64,000 nt of DNA. Source: Aldehydirespirator sp965204415 (GTDB lineage Bacteria > Actinomycetota > Acidimicrobiia > Acidimicrobiales > Aldehydirespiratoraceae). The DNA lies in the NCBI GenBank assembly GCA_965204415.1, contig CBDBEL010000001.1:310001-374000 (forward strand), in the 5' to 3' direction. This document shows, in pieces, positions 7,686 through 16,191 of this stretch. The position numbers were made by a program, and so were the translations under genes. Under the pieces are notes generated by a model, which was not told the DNA's origin, made no database searches, and saw nothing but the letters and a program-made list of their open reading frames with translations. Each line of letters starts with the position of its first letter. The first letter of the stretch is position 1.

Positions 7686-7792
7686 GCAGCGCAATGCACG
7701 CATACCATGCAAGACGCTGCCAATCCAGATCCGGCGCCCAACACCCCAAGCGAACTCGCAGCACAATGCACGCATACCGTGCAAAACGCTGC
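7686..7792. repeat. Pair of 35-nt hairpin repeats (copies A and B)
   Basis: Two 35-nt units lie at 7686-7720 and 7758-7792, starting 72 nt apart, in the 264-nt gap between rsmB and mog. Copy B is perfectly symmetric: stem GCAGC/GCTGC, internal loop ACAA/AAAC, stem TGCACG/CGTGCA and loop CATAC. Copy A differs at four positions. A second pair with the same architecture lies at 47854-47959. Each unit is preceded by a similar box (CCCGAA or AGCGAA then 3 nt). The rest of the gap shows no gene. Confidence 0.75.
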
Positions 7793-7863
7793 CAGATCCG
7801 GGCCCTAGGCCTCCAGAGAACATGCAGCCTTAGAGGCCCAAGGCAGTCGCGGCCGCTGCCTGT

Positions 7864-9024
7864 TCATCCCCGATGCCATCGGAACATGGCCATGCCGTCG
7901 TGATCGACATCGGGGAGCAGCATGGCGCCGTCGCCGTGGGCCAGCCACGGCCCCGCCGGCGGGGGCAGCACTTCGAGGCGCTCGTCGGCAGACGCGACGG
8001 CCGCCACTTCCAGCGTCTCCGCGGCCGTCAGGGTGCAGACGCTGTAGACCAGCCGGCCGCCGGGTCGCAGCAGATCGACCGCGGCGTCGAGGAGGCCGCA
8101 CTGAAGTCGGGCCAGCCTCTGCACCGCGGACAGCTCGATGCGCCAGCGGGCGTCGGGGCGCCGCCTCAGGGTTCCCAGACCGCTGCAGGGCGCGTCCACC
8201 AGCACCGCGTCGAAGCGGCCCGGCCGCAGTGGAGGATGCCGGCCATCGCCCGCGATCACGTGCATCGACTCTGCGCCCAGATCCCTCCGGTTGGCTTCCA
8301 GCAGCCCGGCGCGGCCGAGGTGCGAGTCGCAGGCGACCACCCGGGCGCCGCGCGCCGCCAGCGCGGTGGCCTTGCCGCCCGGCGCGGCACAGACATCGGC
8401 CACCAGGTCGCCGGCCTGAACGTCCATGGCGTCGGCCACCATCTGCGAGCTGAGGTCCTGGACGTAGCCGTCGGCGCGGCGGTGCACCCGGGCCGGGGCG
8501 TTCATCGACTCCAAAACCTCCAGCGCGACAGCGCGGCCGAGGTCGGCGATGAGCGCTTCGACGATCCAGTCGGGGTAGCTGAGCCGGGTGGCGTCGTCGG
8601 GCCAGTCCGGCATCCCGGCGTCGGCCACCCGGCGAAGAACCGCGTTGACCAGCCCCCGGTGGCTGCGGGGGGCTGCGGCCACGGTGGCCGAAACCGCCGC
8701 GTACGCCGGGGTGCGCAGTTCGACGAGTTGGTAGGCCCCCATGCGCAGCGCGGCTCGGGCCCGCGGCGGCGGGGGTGTCGCCAGGAAGGCGTCCAGCGCC
8801 CAGTCCAAGGCCCGCCGCTGGCGGGTGACGCCGTAGACCAGCTCGGTGACGAAGGCCCGATCGCGCCCGTCCAGGCCGGACTCGGCCAGCGCGGCCGGCA
8901 GGGCGACGTTGGCGTACGCGCCGCCGGCGTCGATGCGGACCAGCACATCGAGCGCAACCCGTCGAGCACTGTTGGCCCCATGCTCGCGCACGGAGACGCG
9001 TCCAGAGCGACGGGACCGGCTCAC
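7864..9024 (-). CDS. rsmB: 16S rRNA (cytosine-C5) methyltransferase RsmB/Sun
   Basis: RsmB methylates C967-equivalent in 16S rRNA. The 386 residues contain an N-terminal NusB-like RNA-binding domain (about 15-140), the SAM loop VCAAPGGKA near 210-218, DAPCSGLG with a conserved Cys near 280 and YSVCTL with the second Cys near 330. The GTG start at 9024 overlaps the stop of a duplicated junction mini-ORF; the residues from REHGANSARRVALDV onward match the family N-terminus. It follows fmt, the usual def-fmt-rsmB order in Actinobacteria. Confidence 0.93.
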   Translation of the reverse strand: MSRSRRSGRVSVREHGANSARRVALDVLVRIDAGGAYANVALPAALAESGLDGRDRAFVTELVYGVTRQRRALDWALDAFLATPPPPRARAALRMGAYQLVELRTPAYAAVSATVAAAPRSHRGLVNAVLRRVADAGMPDWPDDATRLSYPDWIVEALIADLGRAVALEVLESMNAPARVHRRADGYVQDLSSQMVADAMDVQAGDLVADVCAAPGGKATALAARGARVVACDSHLGRAGLLEANRRDLGAESMHVIAGDGRHPPLRPGRFDAVLVDAPCSGLGTLRRRPDARWRIELSAVQRLARLQCGLLDAAVDLLRPGGRLVYSVCTLTAAETLEVAAVASADERLEVLPPPAGPWLAHGDGAMLLPDVDHDGMAMFRWHRG

Positions 9025-9141
9025 TCGTCCAACCACTCACCGCCGACGACCCGAGCACTGTTGGCCCCATGCTCGCGCACGGAGACGCGTCCAGAGCGAC
9101 CGGTCCGGCTCACCCGTCGAACTTCTCGCCGCCGACGATGC
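8964..9141. repeat. 89-nt tandem duplication of the fmt/rsmB junction
   Basis: Two copies start at 8964 and 9053 (89-nt period), with a third partial resemblance in the fmt 3' end. The unit covers the last codons of fmt and the first of rsmB. The breakpoints fall at matching short sequences: GCCAAC-G-GCTCG occurs in both the fmt end (encoding ANGAR) and the rsmB start (encoding ANSAR). Unequal exchange between these would give exactly this structure. Confidence 0.85.
9021..9113 (-). other. 30-codon chimeric mini-ORF between fmt and rsmB
   Basis: This frame starts with the RsmB N-terminus (MSRTGRSGRVSVREHGANSA) and ends with the Fmt C-terminus (VVGGEWLDE). Its GTG overlaps the fmt stop and its TGA overlaps the rsmB GTG, so GTGA coupling is kept on both sides. 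It is a by-product of the 89-nt duplication. Whether it is translated or matters is unknown. Confidence 0.6.
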
Positions 9142-10018
9142 GAGCCCCGTTGGCCCAGTCGCGAGCACCGGCCGCGGCCCGGCCCTCCGACTGGACGGTC
9201 ACCAACTCCAGCGCACCGCGGCCGGTGGCGACCTCCACCGCGGAGCCGCCACCAGATCGAGGTCCCAGCAAGATCGTGCCGGGCCCGCCGGGCTGGCCGG
9301 CTCCGGCCTCTAGGAGCCGGGCGTCGAGGATCTTGATCCGCCGGCCGCGGTAGGTCGTCCAAGCGTCGCCCACCCGCAGCAACCGCATCACGTGCTCAGC
9401 GGGCTCCGACCAGTCGATGCGCAACTCCCCAGTGTCGAGCTTGTCGGCCCAAGTCACCTCGCCCTCCTGGGGGACGGGATCGCCAAACCCCTCCGCGAGC
9501 GCGTCGAGCAGCAGCCCAATGCCCAGTTCGCAGAGCCGGGCCCGCAGCTCGTCGGCCGTCTCTTGCGAGCCGATGCGGGTGGATGCCCGCCGGTGCACGG
9601 CCCCGGTGTCGATCTCGGGGGCGATGTCGATCAGGCACACCCCGGTCTCGGCGTCGCCGGCCAGGATGGCCCGCTCCACCGGCGCGGCCCCCCGCCAGCG
9701 GGGCAGCGCCGAGAAGTGCAGGTTCACGGTGCGCCGGCGCTCGAAGACCGCTTCGGGGATGTACTCGCCGTAGGCGACCACCACCCCCAGGTCGGCATCG
9801 ACGCCCAGGGCGTCGTCGAGCTCATGGGTGACAGCCAGGCCCAGGTCCGCAGCCGCCTCCTCCACCGGCGAGGGCGTCGGTACCTGGCGCCGGCCCCGGC
9901 GCTTCGGGGGCCGGGTCACCACGAGCGCCACGTCGTGGTCGGCCCGGCACAGCGCCTGCAGCGGCGCCACCGCCACCTCCGGGGTGCCGAAGTAGACGAC
10001 GCGCCAGCGCGCTGTCAC
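9110..10018 (-). CDS. fmt: Methionyl-tRNA formyltransferase
   Basis: Fmt formylates initiator Met-tRNA. The 302 residues show FGTPE (10-14), the catalytic site NLHFSALPRWRGAAPVERAI (Asn near 99, His near 101) and EIDTG (Asp near 137), followed by the C-terminal OB-like domain (HVMRLLRVGDAWTTYRGRRIKI). The GTG start overlaps the def stop (GTGA at 10015-10018). Its own 3' end has been duplicated downstream. Confidence 0.95.
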   Translation of the reverse strand: MTARWRVVYFGTPEVAVAPLQALCRADHDVALVVTRPPKRRGRRQVPTPSPVEEAAADLGLAVTHELDDALGVDADLGVVVAYGEYIPEAVFERRRTVNLHFSALPRWRGAAPVERAILAGDAETGVCLIDIAPEIDTGAVHRRASTRIGSQETADELRARLCELGIGLLLDALAEGFGDPVPQEGEVTWADKLDTGELRIDWSEPAEHVMRLLRVGDAWTTYRGRRIKILDARLLEAGAGQPGGPGTILLGPRSGGGSAVEVATGRGALELVTVQSEGRAAAGARDWANGARIVGGEKFDG

Positions 10019-10575
10019 AGTAGGCGCAGGCCGCCCGAAGGCCTGTCGCCTCCTGTGTCAGCCGGCCGCGACGAGGGGGTCGAGCCGGCGCCGATCCCCA
10101 TCTCGCGCAGCGTGCGCAGGGCGGCCTTGCGGGTGGAGTCGTCGAGGCGCTCGATCAGCAGGGTGCCGTCGAGGTGGTCCAGTTCGTGCTGGAACAGGCG
10201 GGCCTCGAGCTCGTCGGCCTCCACCGAGATCTCGTTGCCGTCGAGGTCGCGGCCCACGATGTGGACCTCCTTGGGCCTGACGATCTCCCAGGTCAGCCCG
10301 GGCACCGACAGGCATCCCTCGTCGTAGACCCACTCGCCGTCGGATTCGACGATGTGCGGGTTGACGATGGTGCGGGGGCCGTCGCCCATGTCCCACACGA
10401 ACAGGCGCTTCTGCACCCCCACCTGCGGGGCGGCCAGACCGATGCCGTCGGCGTCGTACATGGTCTCGACCATCCCCTCGACGATCCGCACGAGGGTGGA
10501 GTCGACGTCGTCGATCTCGGCGGCGCGGCGGCGCAGCACAGGATCGCCGATGATGCGTATGTCGTAGGGGGCCAC
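10015..10575 (-). CDS. def: Peptide deformylase
   Basis: Def removes the N-formyl group from nascent proteins. The three motifs are present in the 186-residue product: GIGLAAPQ (44-51), EGCLS (86-90; Cys metal ligand) and HELDH (130-134; His metal ligands and catalytic Glu). An atypical Gly/Pro/Arg tail of about 25 residues follows. GTG 10575 is chosen because MAPYDIRIIGDPVLR matches the family start; it is only 24 nt from the divergent methyltransferase start. Confidence 0.95.
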   Translation of the reverse strand: MAPYDIRIIGDPVLRRRAAEIDDVDSTLVRIVEGMVETMYDADGIGLAAPQVGVQKRLFVWDMGDGPRTIVNPHIVESDGEWVYDEGCLSVPGLTWEIVRPKEVHIVGRDLDGNEISVEADELEARLFQHELDHLDGTLLIERLDDSTRKAALRTLREMGIGAGSTPSSRPADTGGDRPSGGLRLL

Positions 10576-10599
10576 TGCTGTCGAGGCTACCGTCGCGGC
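10576..10599. promoter_or_regulatory. 24-bp divergent, probably bidirectional leaderless promoter
   Basis: Only 24 nt separate two divergent GTG starts. On the plus strand TACCGT (10588-10593) sits at exactly -12 to -7 relative to GTG 10600. On the minus strand TAGCCT (10589-10584) sits so that transcription would begin about 2 nt before GTG 10575. The two -10 boxes share a central TA pair, the arrangement reported for bidirectional bacterial promoters. Both mRNAs would be leaderless or nearly so. Confidence 0.5.
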
Positions 10600-11238
10600 G
10601 TGACCGATCCCGCTGCCCAGCCCGCCGGCGGCCAGTACTTCGAGGCCGAGCCTGCGGCCGCGTCCTCGCCCCGGACCGTGGCGGTCGACATCGACGGGAC
10701 ACGGCTCAGCTTCACCACCGATTCGGGTGTGTTCTCGCCCGGGCGGCTGGATGCGGGAACCCGCCTGCTGCTGGCCGAGGCGCCCCCGCTTGCCGATGCT
10801 GACCGGCGGGTGCTCGATCTGGGCTGCGGGTGGGGTCCGATCGCCTGCGTCGCGGCTCTGCGCTCCGCCGCGGCCGAGGTGCTGGCCGTGGACGTGAACG
10901 AGCGGGCCCTGGCACTCACGGCTCAGAACGCCGCGGCCCACGGTGCGGCCAACGTCTCGGTGGCCCAGCCGGACGTGGTGGACCCTGCCCTCCGCTTCGA
11001 CCGGATCCTGTGCAATCCCCCCATCCGCATCGGCAAGCCGGCCCTGCACGAGCTGCTGGCCAGGTGGCTGGACCGGCTCGCGCCCGGCGGGCGAGCCCAC
11101 CTGGTGGTGCAACGCCATCTCGGCAGCGACTCGCTGGCCCGCTGGCTGGAGCGTCGGGGCCACCGCGTCACTCGCCTGGCGTCCAAAGCGGGCTACCGGA
11201 TACTCGAAGTAGAGCCCGCCGCCACGCCGGCACCATGA
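10600..11238 (+). CDS. RsmC-like class I SAM methyltransferase
   Basis: The 212-residue product has the small-methyltransferase (MTS) arrangement: FSPGRLDAGTRLLL, the SAM loop LDLGCGWGP (about 72-80), DVNERALALTAQN and the catalytic CNPPI motif (about 138-142) typical of N2-guanine or N6-adenine methylation. Single-domain proteins of this type in Actinobacteria resemble the catalytic half of RsmC (16S m2G1207); the exact target is inferred. It is divergent from def and convergent with priA. Confidence 0.8.
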   Translation: MTDPAAQPAGGQYFEAEPAAASSPRTVAVDIDGTRLSFTTDSGVFSPGRLDAGTRLLLAEAPPLADADRRVLDLGCGWGPIACVAALRSAAAEVLAVDVNERALALTAQNAAAHGAANVSVAQPDVVDPALRFDRILCNPPIRIGKPALHELLARWLDRLAPGGRAHLVVQRHLGSDSLARWLERRGHRVTRLASKAGYRILEVEPAATPAP

Positions 11239-11310
11239 GCCAGGGCTTCTTGATGCAGTTGACCTCGCCAGAGCGGAACAACCACACCAAGAACGGATCT
11301 TTCGGTCCGC

Positions 11311-13044
11311 TCAGACCCGTAGGGGGTCGACCTCGACCCGGAGGCGCTCGGCTGGTCGGGGGGTGCGGGCCAGCAGGTCCAGCAGTGGCTCATGGGTCGG
11401 AGAGCGCAGCAGGAACTGCCCGTCGAGCGGGCCCCGGATGCTCACCGCCTCGCGGGCCGCTTCTCGCAACGCCTCGACGAAGGCCCCAGCGCCCGGGCCG
11501 GAGACCTTGGCCTGGGCGCTGTAGGGGGGCAGGCCCAGCTCCCGGCGCCGCTCGCGCTCGATATCGGTCACGATCGACGGGTCGGCCCGCAGCGCGGCCC
11601 GCACCACCGGATGGTCGGGCTGGCGGGTCTGGACCACAAGGCGCCCGCCGCCCCGGCGCCCGCCGGTGAGCCGGGCCGCCCGGGCTAGCAGCGCCAGCGC
11701 CTGCTCCGAGGCCCTCTGCCGGGGGGCCAGCAACTCCTGGTCGAAGTCCAGGAACACGACCGCGGCCGCGGACTGCGGTCGCCACAGCACAGCCTCGGTG
11801 CCGACGACTATCCGCTCAGTGCCCGCCCGGTCGGAGTCCGCGGTCAGCTCGCCGACCGGCTCGCCGGTGAGCGCGGCGAGATCCTCACGGGCCCGGGTGA
11901 CGCCCATGCGCAGGTTGCGCAGCACCGTCGAACCGCAGTGGGCGCACACGACCGGGCGGCGTTCGCTGCCGTCGGCGGCCACCAGCTCGTCGTCGACGAG
12001 CCTCATCGGCAGCCGCCCGTCGCTGGTGCGGACCAGCTCGCCGCATGCCTTGCAGGCCAGGAGCCGTCCCCGGCCCTTGCGGTTCAGCACGACGGCGACC
12101 CTGCCCGAGGCCCGGGCCAGGCGGTCGTGCAGGCCCTCGGCGAACAGGCCGCCCCGGACCGGGTCGTCAAGACGGCGATCCAACACATCGACCGCGGGCC
12201 AGCCGTCGCGCTCGGCCGTCCGCCCGACCGTCTTCAGCTCGCCGGCCTCCAGCGCCTCCAGCGTGGGCACGGGCGACGCCAGCACTGCCGGCGCCCCAGC
12301 CCGCCGGGCCCGCTCCAGGGCCACGTCGCGGGCGTGCCACGTCGGGGCTTGCTCGCTCTGGAGACCCTCGGAGTGCTCGTCCAGCACTGCCACCGCGGCC
12401 AGGGCCGGCATCGGCATCCACACCGCGGTGCGGGTCCCGACCACGGTTGCTCCGGCCGCGGCATGAGCCCAGTCGTCGGATCCCAGCGCCACCCGAACGC
12501 CCAGCCGTCTCAGGTCGGCCGCGATGCGCCGGGCATCGGCCAGCGCGGGGACCACGATCAGCGCGTCGCCCCGTCGGACCGCGGCCCGGGCCACGGCCAC
12601 ACCGTCGTCCTCGGGCGGGCAGCGCAGCACGGTCACTGCGCCCGGATGCTCGAACAAGTCGTCGTGCCGCTGGGACGAGCCGCGGCCGCCGGCAGGAGCG
12701 CGCCGAGAGGCGAGGCCGGCGACCACGCGGGGCGGCGACGCGGCCCGAAGCAGGTGCACGGTGCGGCCGGCCCACCGCCGGGCGGCCCAACGGGCGAGGC
12801 TCAAGACATCGGCGGGCGGACCCATGCCGGTGAGCCGCTCCAAGGGCTGGAGCTCCACGCCGGCGGGCGGATCGACGCCGACCTCGGTGACCCAGCCCCG
12901 CAGGCGCCGGCCGCCCAGCGTGAAGCGCACGATCGAGCCGACCGCCAGCCGTCGGGCCCGGCCGTCGGCGTGCCAGGCCGCGGGAACCGCATAGTCGAAC
13001 GTCTTGTCGAGACGGACCACGTCGGGCTGCACCTGCACGACCAT
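11311..13044 (-). CDS. priA: PriA-like primosomal protein, helicase motifs degenerate
   Basis: PriA restarts stalled replication forks. The 577-residue product begins with the DNA-binding domain (VRLDKTFDYAVP, RGWVTEVG), but the Walker A motif expected after it is absent. The DEAH-like box reads LDEHSEGLQSEQAPTWHARD, and the zinc region keeps only two CxxC pairs (CKACG, CAHCG). Loss of helicase residues is common in actinobacterial PriA. ATG 13044 is the first ordinary start. The frame stays open upstream to the metK stop, with a plausible GKQGQLSFEEPPEEP N-terminus and a CTG overlapping that stop (13239-13236), so the protein may be about 65 residues longer. Confidence 0.85.
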   Translation of the reverse strand: MVVQVQPDVVRLDKTFDYAVPAAWHADGRARRLAVGSIVRFTLGGRRLRGWVTEVGVDPPAGVELQPLERLTGMGPPADVLSLARWAARRWAGRTVHLLRAASPPRVVAGLASRRAPAGGRGSSQRHDDLFEHPGAVTVLRCPPEDDGVAVARAAVRRGDALIVVPALADARRIAADLRRLGVRVALGSDDWAHAAAGATVVGTRTAVWMPMPALAAVAVLDEHSEGLQSEQAPTWHARDVALERARRAGAPAVLASPVPTLEALEAGELKTVGRTAERDGWPAVDVLDRRLDDPVRGGLFAEGLHDRLARASGRVAVVLNRKGRGRLLACKACGELVRTSDGRLPMRLVDDELVAADGSERRPVVCAHCGSTVLRNLRMGVTRAREDLAALTGEPVGELTADSDRAGTERIVVGTEAVLWRPQSAAAVVFLDFDQELLAPRQRASEQALALLARAARLTGGRRGGGRLVVQTRQPDHPVVRAALRADPSIVTDIERERRRELGLPPYSAQAKVSGPGAGAFVEALREAAREAVSIRGPLDGQFLLRSPTHEPLLDLLARTPRPAERLRVEVDPLRV

Positions 13045-13235
13045 CTGCGGCGAAGCGCTCTCGAGCCGATCCGGAGCACCCCCTGCCGGCGCGGCGGGCT
13101 CGGCCTCAATCCCGCCGGACTCGGCCTGCAGCAGCTGCGAGCCGGCGGCCGCATCGCCACGACGAAGCGTTGCAGGCTCGGTGGTCGGCTCTTCGGGTGG
13201 CTCCTCGAAGGAGAGTTGGCCCTGCTTGCCGGGGC

Positions 13236-14387
13236 TCAGAGGCCGAGAGCCGACTTCAGGTCGGCCAAGCGGTCGGTGCTCTCCCAGGTGAACAGCCCGT
13301 CGCGGGCGGGGCGGCCGAAGTGGCCGTAGGCGGCGGTCGGCCTGTAGATGGGCCTGCGCAGGCCGAGATCGCGCACTATGGCCGCGGGGCGAAGGTCGAA
13401 CACGTCCCTCACCGCCTTCTCGATACGGGCCCGCTCCACCGTCTCGGTGCCGAAGGTGTCGACCATCAGCGACAGCGGCTCGGCCATGCCGATGGCGTAG
13501 GCCACCTGCAGCTCGCAGCGCGACGCGGCCCCGGCGGCCACGATGTGCTTGGCCACCCAGCGGGCCGCGTAGGCGGCGGAGCGGTCCACCTTGGACGGGT
13601 CCTTGCCCGAGAAGGCGCCCCCGCCGTGGCGGGCCATGCCCCCGTAGGTGTCGACGATTATCTTGCGGCCGGTCAGGCCGGCGTCGCCCTGGGGCCCGCC
13701 GATCACGAACCGGCCCGTCGGGTTGACGATCACCTCGTAGTCGTCGTCGGCGAACTGCTCGCCGACGACCGGCTCGATGATCTGCTCGGTCACATCGGGA
13801 AGGATCATCCGGTCGCGGTCTATGCCGTCGCGGTGCTGGGTCGACACCAGCACCGTCTTGAGCCGGACCGGGCGGCTGCCCTCGTACTCCAGGGTCACCT
13901 GCGTCTTGGCGTCGGGCCGCAGGTACGGGATCGTGCCGGCCCTGCGAACCTCGGCGTGGCGCTCGGCTAGGCGGTGGGCGAGATGGATCGGCAGCGGCAT
14001 GAGCACATCGGTCTCGTCGCACGCGTAGCCGAACATCATCCCCTGGTCGCCTGCGCCCTCGTCGCCCACGCCCTGGGCGATGTCGGGCGACTGGTCGTCG
14101 ATGGCGACCATCACCGCGCAGGTGTTGCCGTCGAAGCCGTAGACGGCGTTGTCGTAGCCGGTGTCGCAGATCGTCTGGCGCACGATGCTGGGGATCTCGA
14201 CGTAGGCCTCGGTGCGGATCTCGCCCGCCACCACCGCGAGGCCGGTGGTGACCAGCGTCTCGCAGGCGACCCGGCTGTCGGGGTCGGCGTCGAGGAGGGC
14301 GTCGAGAATGGCGTCGGAGATCTGGTCGGCCAACTTGTCGGGATGGGCCTCGCTGACCGACTCCGAGGTGAAGGTCCAGCGGTTCAA
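13236..14387 (-). CDS. metK: S-adenosylmethionine synthetase
   Basis: MetK makes SAM from methionine and ATP. The 383 residues contain SEAHPDKLADQISDAILD (about 10-27), GEIRTEAYV, DQGMMFGYA and the glycine-rich phosphate loop GGGAFSGKDPSKVDRSAAY. The start is TTG 14387, which overlaps the coaBC stop (TTGA) and has AGGAGG 6 nt upstream. No SAM riboswitch is visible, as expected for an internal operon gene. Confidence 0.95.
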   Translation of the reverse strand: MNRWTFTSESVSEAHPDKLADQISDAILDALLDADPDSRVACETLVTTGLAVVAGEIRTEAYVEIPSIVRQTICDTGYDNAVYGFDGNTCAVMVAIDDQSPDIAQGVGDEGAGDQGMMFGYACDETDVLMPLPIHLAHRLAERHAEVRRAGTIPYLRPDAKTQVTLEYEGSRPVRLKTVLVSTQHRDGIDRDRMILPDVTEQIIEPVVGEQFADDDYEVIVNPTGRFVIGGPQGDAGLTGRKIIVDTYGGMARHGGGAFSGKDPSKVDRSAAYAARWVAKHIVAAGAASRCELQVAYAIGMAEPLSLMVDTFGTETVERARIEKAVRDVFDLRPAAIVRDLGLRRPIYRPTAAYGHFGRPARDGLFTWESTDRLADLKSALGL

Positions 14388-15628
14388 GGCTGCCTCCTGC
14401 TGTCCTGAGTGCCGCGGCTCCCGGCTCCGGGGCGGTCCCTGAGCGCGACCACCACGTCGAGCACGGCCCGGGCCGCCTCGCGCTTGGTGGTCAACGGGAC
14501 GTGATGGCGGGCGCCGTCGACGGTGAACATGACGATCTCGTTGGTGTCGTGACCGAAGCCGACCTGCTGCTTGGAGACGTCGTTGGCCACGATCACGTCG
14601 AGGTTCTTGCTGCGCAGCTTGGCGAGCGCGTTGGCCTCGATGTCCTCGGTCTCGGCCGCGAACCCGACCAGCACCTGGCCGGGCCCTTTCGACGCTCCCA
14701 GAGAGGCCAGGATGTCGGCGGTGGGCTCGAGCTGCACCGCGGGCACGCCCCGGTCCTTCTTGAGCTTGGTTCCCGACGGCTGCGCGGGCCGGAAGTCGGC
14801 GACCGCGGCCGCCATCACCACCACATCGGCGCGGGGCGCCTCGATCTCCACCGCGGCGGCCATCTCGGCGGCCGTTTCCACGGCCACCACCCGGGCTAGG
14901 ACTCCGGCGGCGCGCTCGCTCTGCGTGGTGACCAGGACCACCTCGGCGCCCCGGGCTGCGGCCTCCTCGGCCACCGCAGCGCCTTGCTTGCCCGATGACC
15001 GGTTGCCGACGAAGCGCACCGCGTCGATCGGCTCGCGGGTCCCGCCCGAGGTGACCAGCACTCTGGCGCCGGCCAGGTCGGGGACGGTCAGCACGGCCTC
15101 CACCGCAGCCACGATCTCCTCGGGCTCGGCCATCCGGCCCGGCCCGGAGTCTCCTCCCGCCAGCGGTCCCTCGCCGGGGCCCACCACCGCGACGCCCCGC
15201 TGCACGAGCACGTCCAGGTTCTCCTGCACCGAGGGCTGCTCCCACATCTCGGTGTGCATCGCCGGGGCCAGCACCACCGGCGCCCTGGTGGCGAGCAGAG
15301 TGGCCGTCAGCACGTCGCCGGAGCGGCCGGTGCGCAGGTCCGAGATCAGCCGGGCGGTGGCCGGACACACCACCACGGCGTCGGCCCGCTGGCCGGCCGC
15401 GGTGTGCGGGATCGGGCCGGACCGGTCGTTCCACAGCGACGTGACGGCCGGTTCGGAGGCCAGAGCCGAGAAGGTGGTCTCGCCCACCATCCGCAGCGCG
15501 CCGTCGGTGAGCACCGGCACGACGTGGGCGCCGCCGGCGACCAGCCGCCGGCACACCTCGACAGCCTTGTAGGCCGCGATGCCGCCGGTGACGCCGAGCA
15601 CGACGCAGCGGCCGTTGAGCGCGCTCAT
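14384..15628 (-). CDS. coaBC: Bifunctional phosphopantothenoylcysteine decarboxylase/synthetase
   Basis: CoaBC joins cysteine to phosphopantothenate and decarboxylates the product in coenzyme A synthesis. The N-terminal flavoprotein CoaC half has LGVTGGIAAYKAVE, IPHTAAGQRADAVVVCPATA (active-site His) and PAMHTEMW. The C-terminal CoaB half starts near residue 190 (VLVTSGGTREPIDAVRFVGNRS) and has FAAETED and the KLRSKNLD segment. The length, 414 residues, is normal. It sits between rpoZ and metK, a common order. Confidence 0.95.
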   Translation of the reverse strand: MSALNGRCVVLGVTGGIAAYKAVEVCRRLVAGGAHVVPVLTDGALRMVGETTFSALASEPAVTSLWNDRSGPIPHTAAGQRADAVVVCPATARLISDLRTGRSGDVLTATLLATRAPVVLAPAMHTEMWEQPSVQENLDVLVQRGVAVVGPGEGPLAGGDSGPGRMAEPEEIVAAVEAVLTVPDLAGARVLVTSGGTREPIDAVRFVGNRSSGKQGAAVAEEAAARGAEVVLVTTQSERAAGVLARVVAVETAAEMAAAVEIEAPRADVVVMAAAVADFRPAQPSGTKLKKDRGVPAVQLEPTADILASLGASKGPGQVLVGFAAETEDIEANALAKLRSKNLDVIVANDVSKQQVGFGHDTNEIVMFTVDGARHHVPLTTKREAARAVLDVVVALRDRPGAGSRGTQDSRRQP

Positions 15629-15712
15629 GGCGCGGGCGGCCGCGGGTCGCTCACTCCCGCGGCGGGCGTGCCTCTGGCCGGCGAGCGACGGGGCGCTCTC
15701 ATCGTGCGCCTG

Positions 15713-16087
15713 TCAGGCGCCGACGCCGCCGGCGGGCTTCGGGGAGTCACCCCCAGCGCCGCTCCGCCGCGGGTCGCTCACATCCTGGAGATGGGCGCCC
15801 TCCGACGGGCCGGCCTCTTCGTCGAGCGGCTCGGCGTCGGGGTCGACCTCGACCGCCTCGATCTTGCCGGCGGCGACCTCCTCGAGGGCGATCGACAACG
15901 GCTTGGACGACGTCGAGACCACCTGGGGCGGCACGGAGGCGCCGATGCCCCCGCCGAGCTGACCGAAGTAGTTGGTGATCTCGCGGCTCCGCAGCGAGGC
16001 CAGCGTCACCAGCACGAACTTGGACTCCGTCCGCTCGAGGAGGTCCTCGATGGCAGGTGTCATCATGGTGTCGTAGCCGTGGGCCAT
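15713..16087 (-). CDS. rpoZ: RNA polymerase omega subunit
   Basis: Omega assists assembly of the beta-prime subunit. In the 124-residue product TPAIEDLLERTESKFVLVTL, SLRSREITNYFG and SKPLSIALEEVAAGKI match the actinobacterial RpoZ pattern. An acidic then Gly/Pro-rich tail of about 40 residues is family-variable. TAGCGT at about 16124-16129 could be its own -10; otherwise it is in the gmk-rpoZ-coaBC operon. Confidence 0.9.
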   Translation of the reverse strand: MAHGYDTMMTPAIEDLLERTESKFVLVTLASLRSREITNYFGQLGGGIGASVPPQVVSTSSKPLSIALEEVAAGKIEAVEVDPDAEPLDEEAGPSEGAHLQDVSDPRRSGAGGDSPKPAGGVGA

Positions 16088-16191
16088 GGCGCGCTCCGCT
16101 GGATCGGCCGACTAGGGAGCCTCACGCTACCAGCGAGACCCGTGCTTGCGGGCCTGCGCCGGAGCCAGCCGAGGCTAGCGGCGGCCTCCGG

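Noticed and set aside
7600..7764. N-terminal extension of the MogA/MoaB frame through the hairpin repeats
   Set aside because: The added residues translate repeat sequence, and ATG 7599 has its own GGGAGA box and matches the family start.
11239..11310. Hairpin-like GGATC-TTTC-GGTCC between the RsmC-like gene and priA as an intrinsic terminator
   Set aside because: The stem is imperfect and there is no T-tract on either strand.
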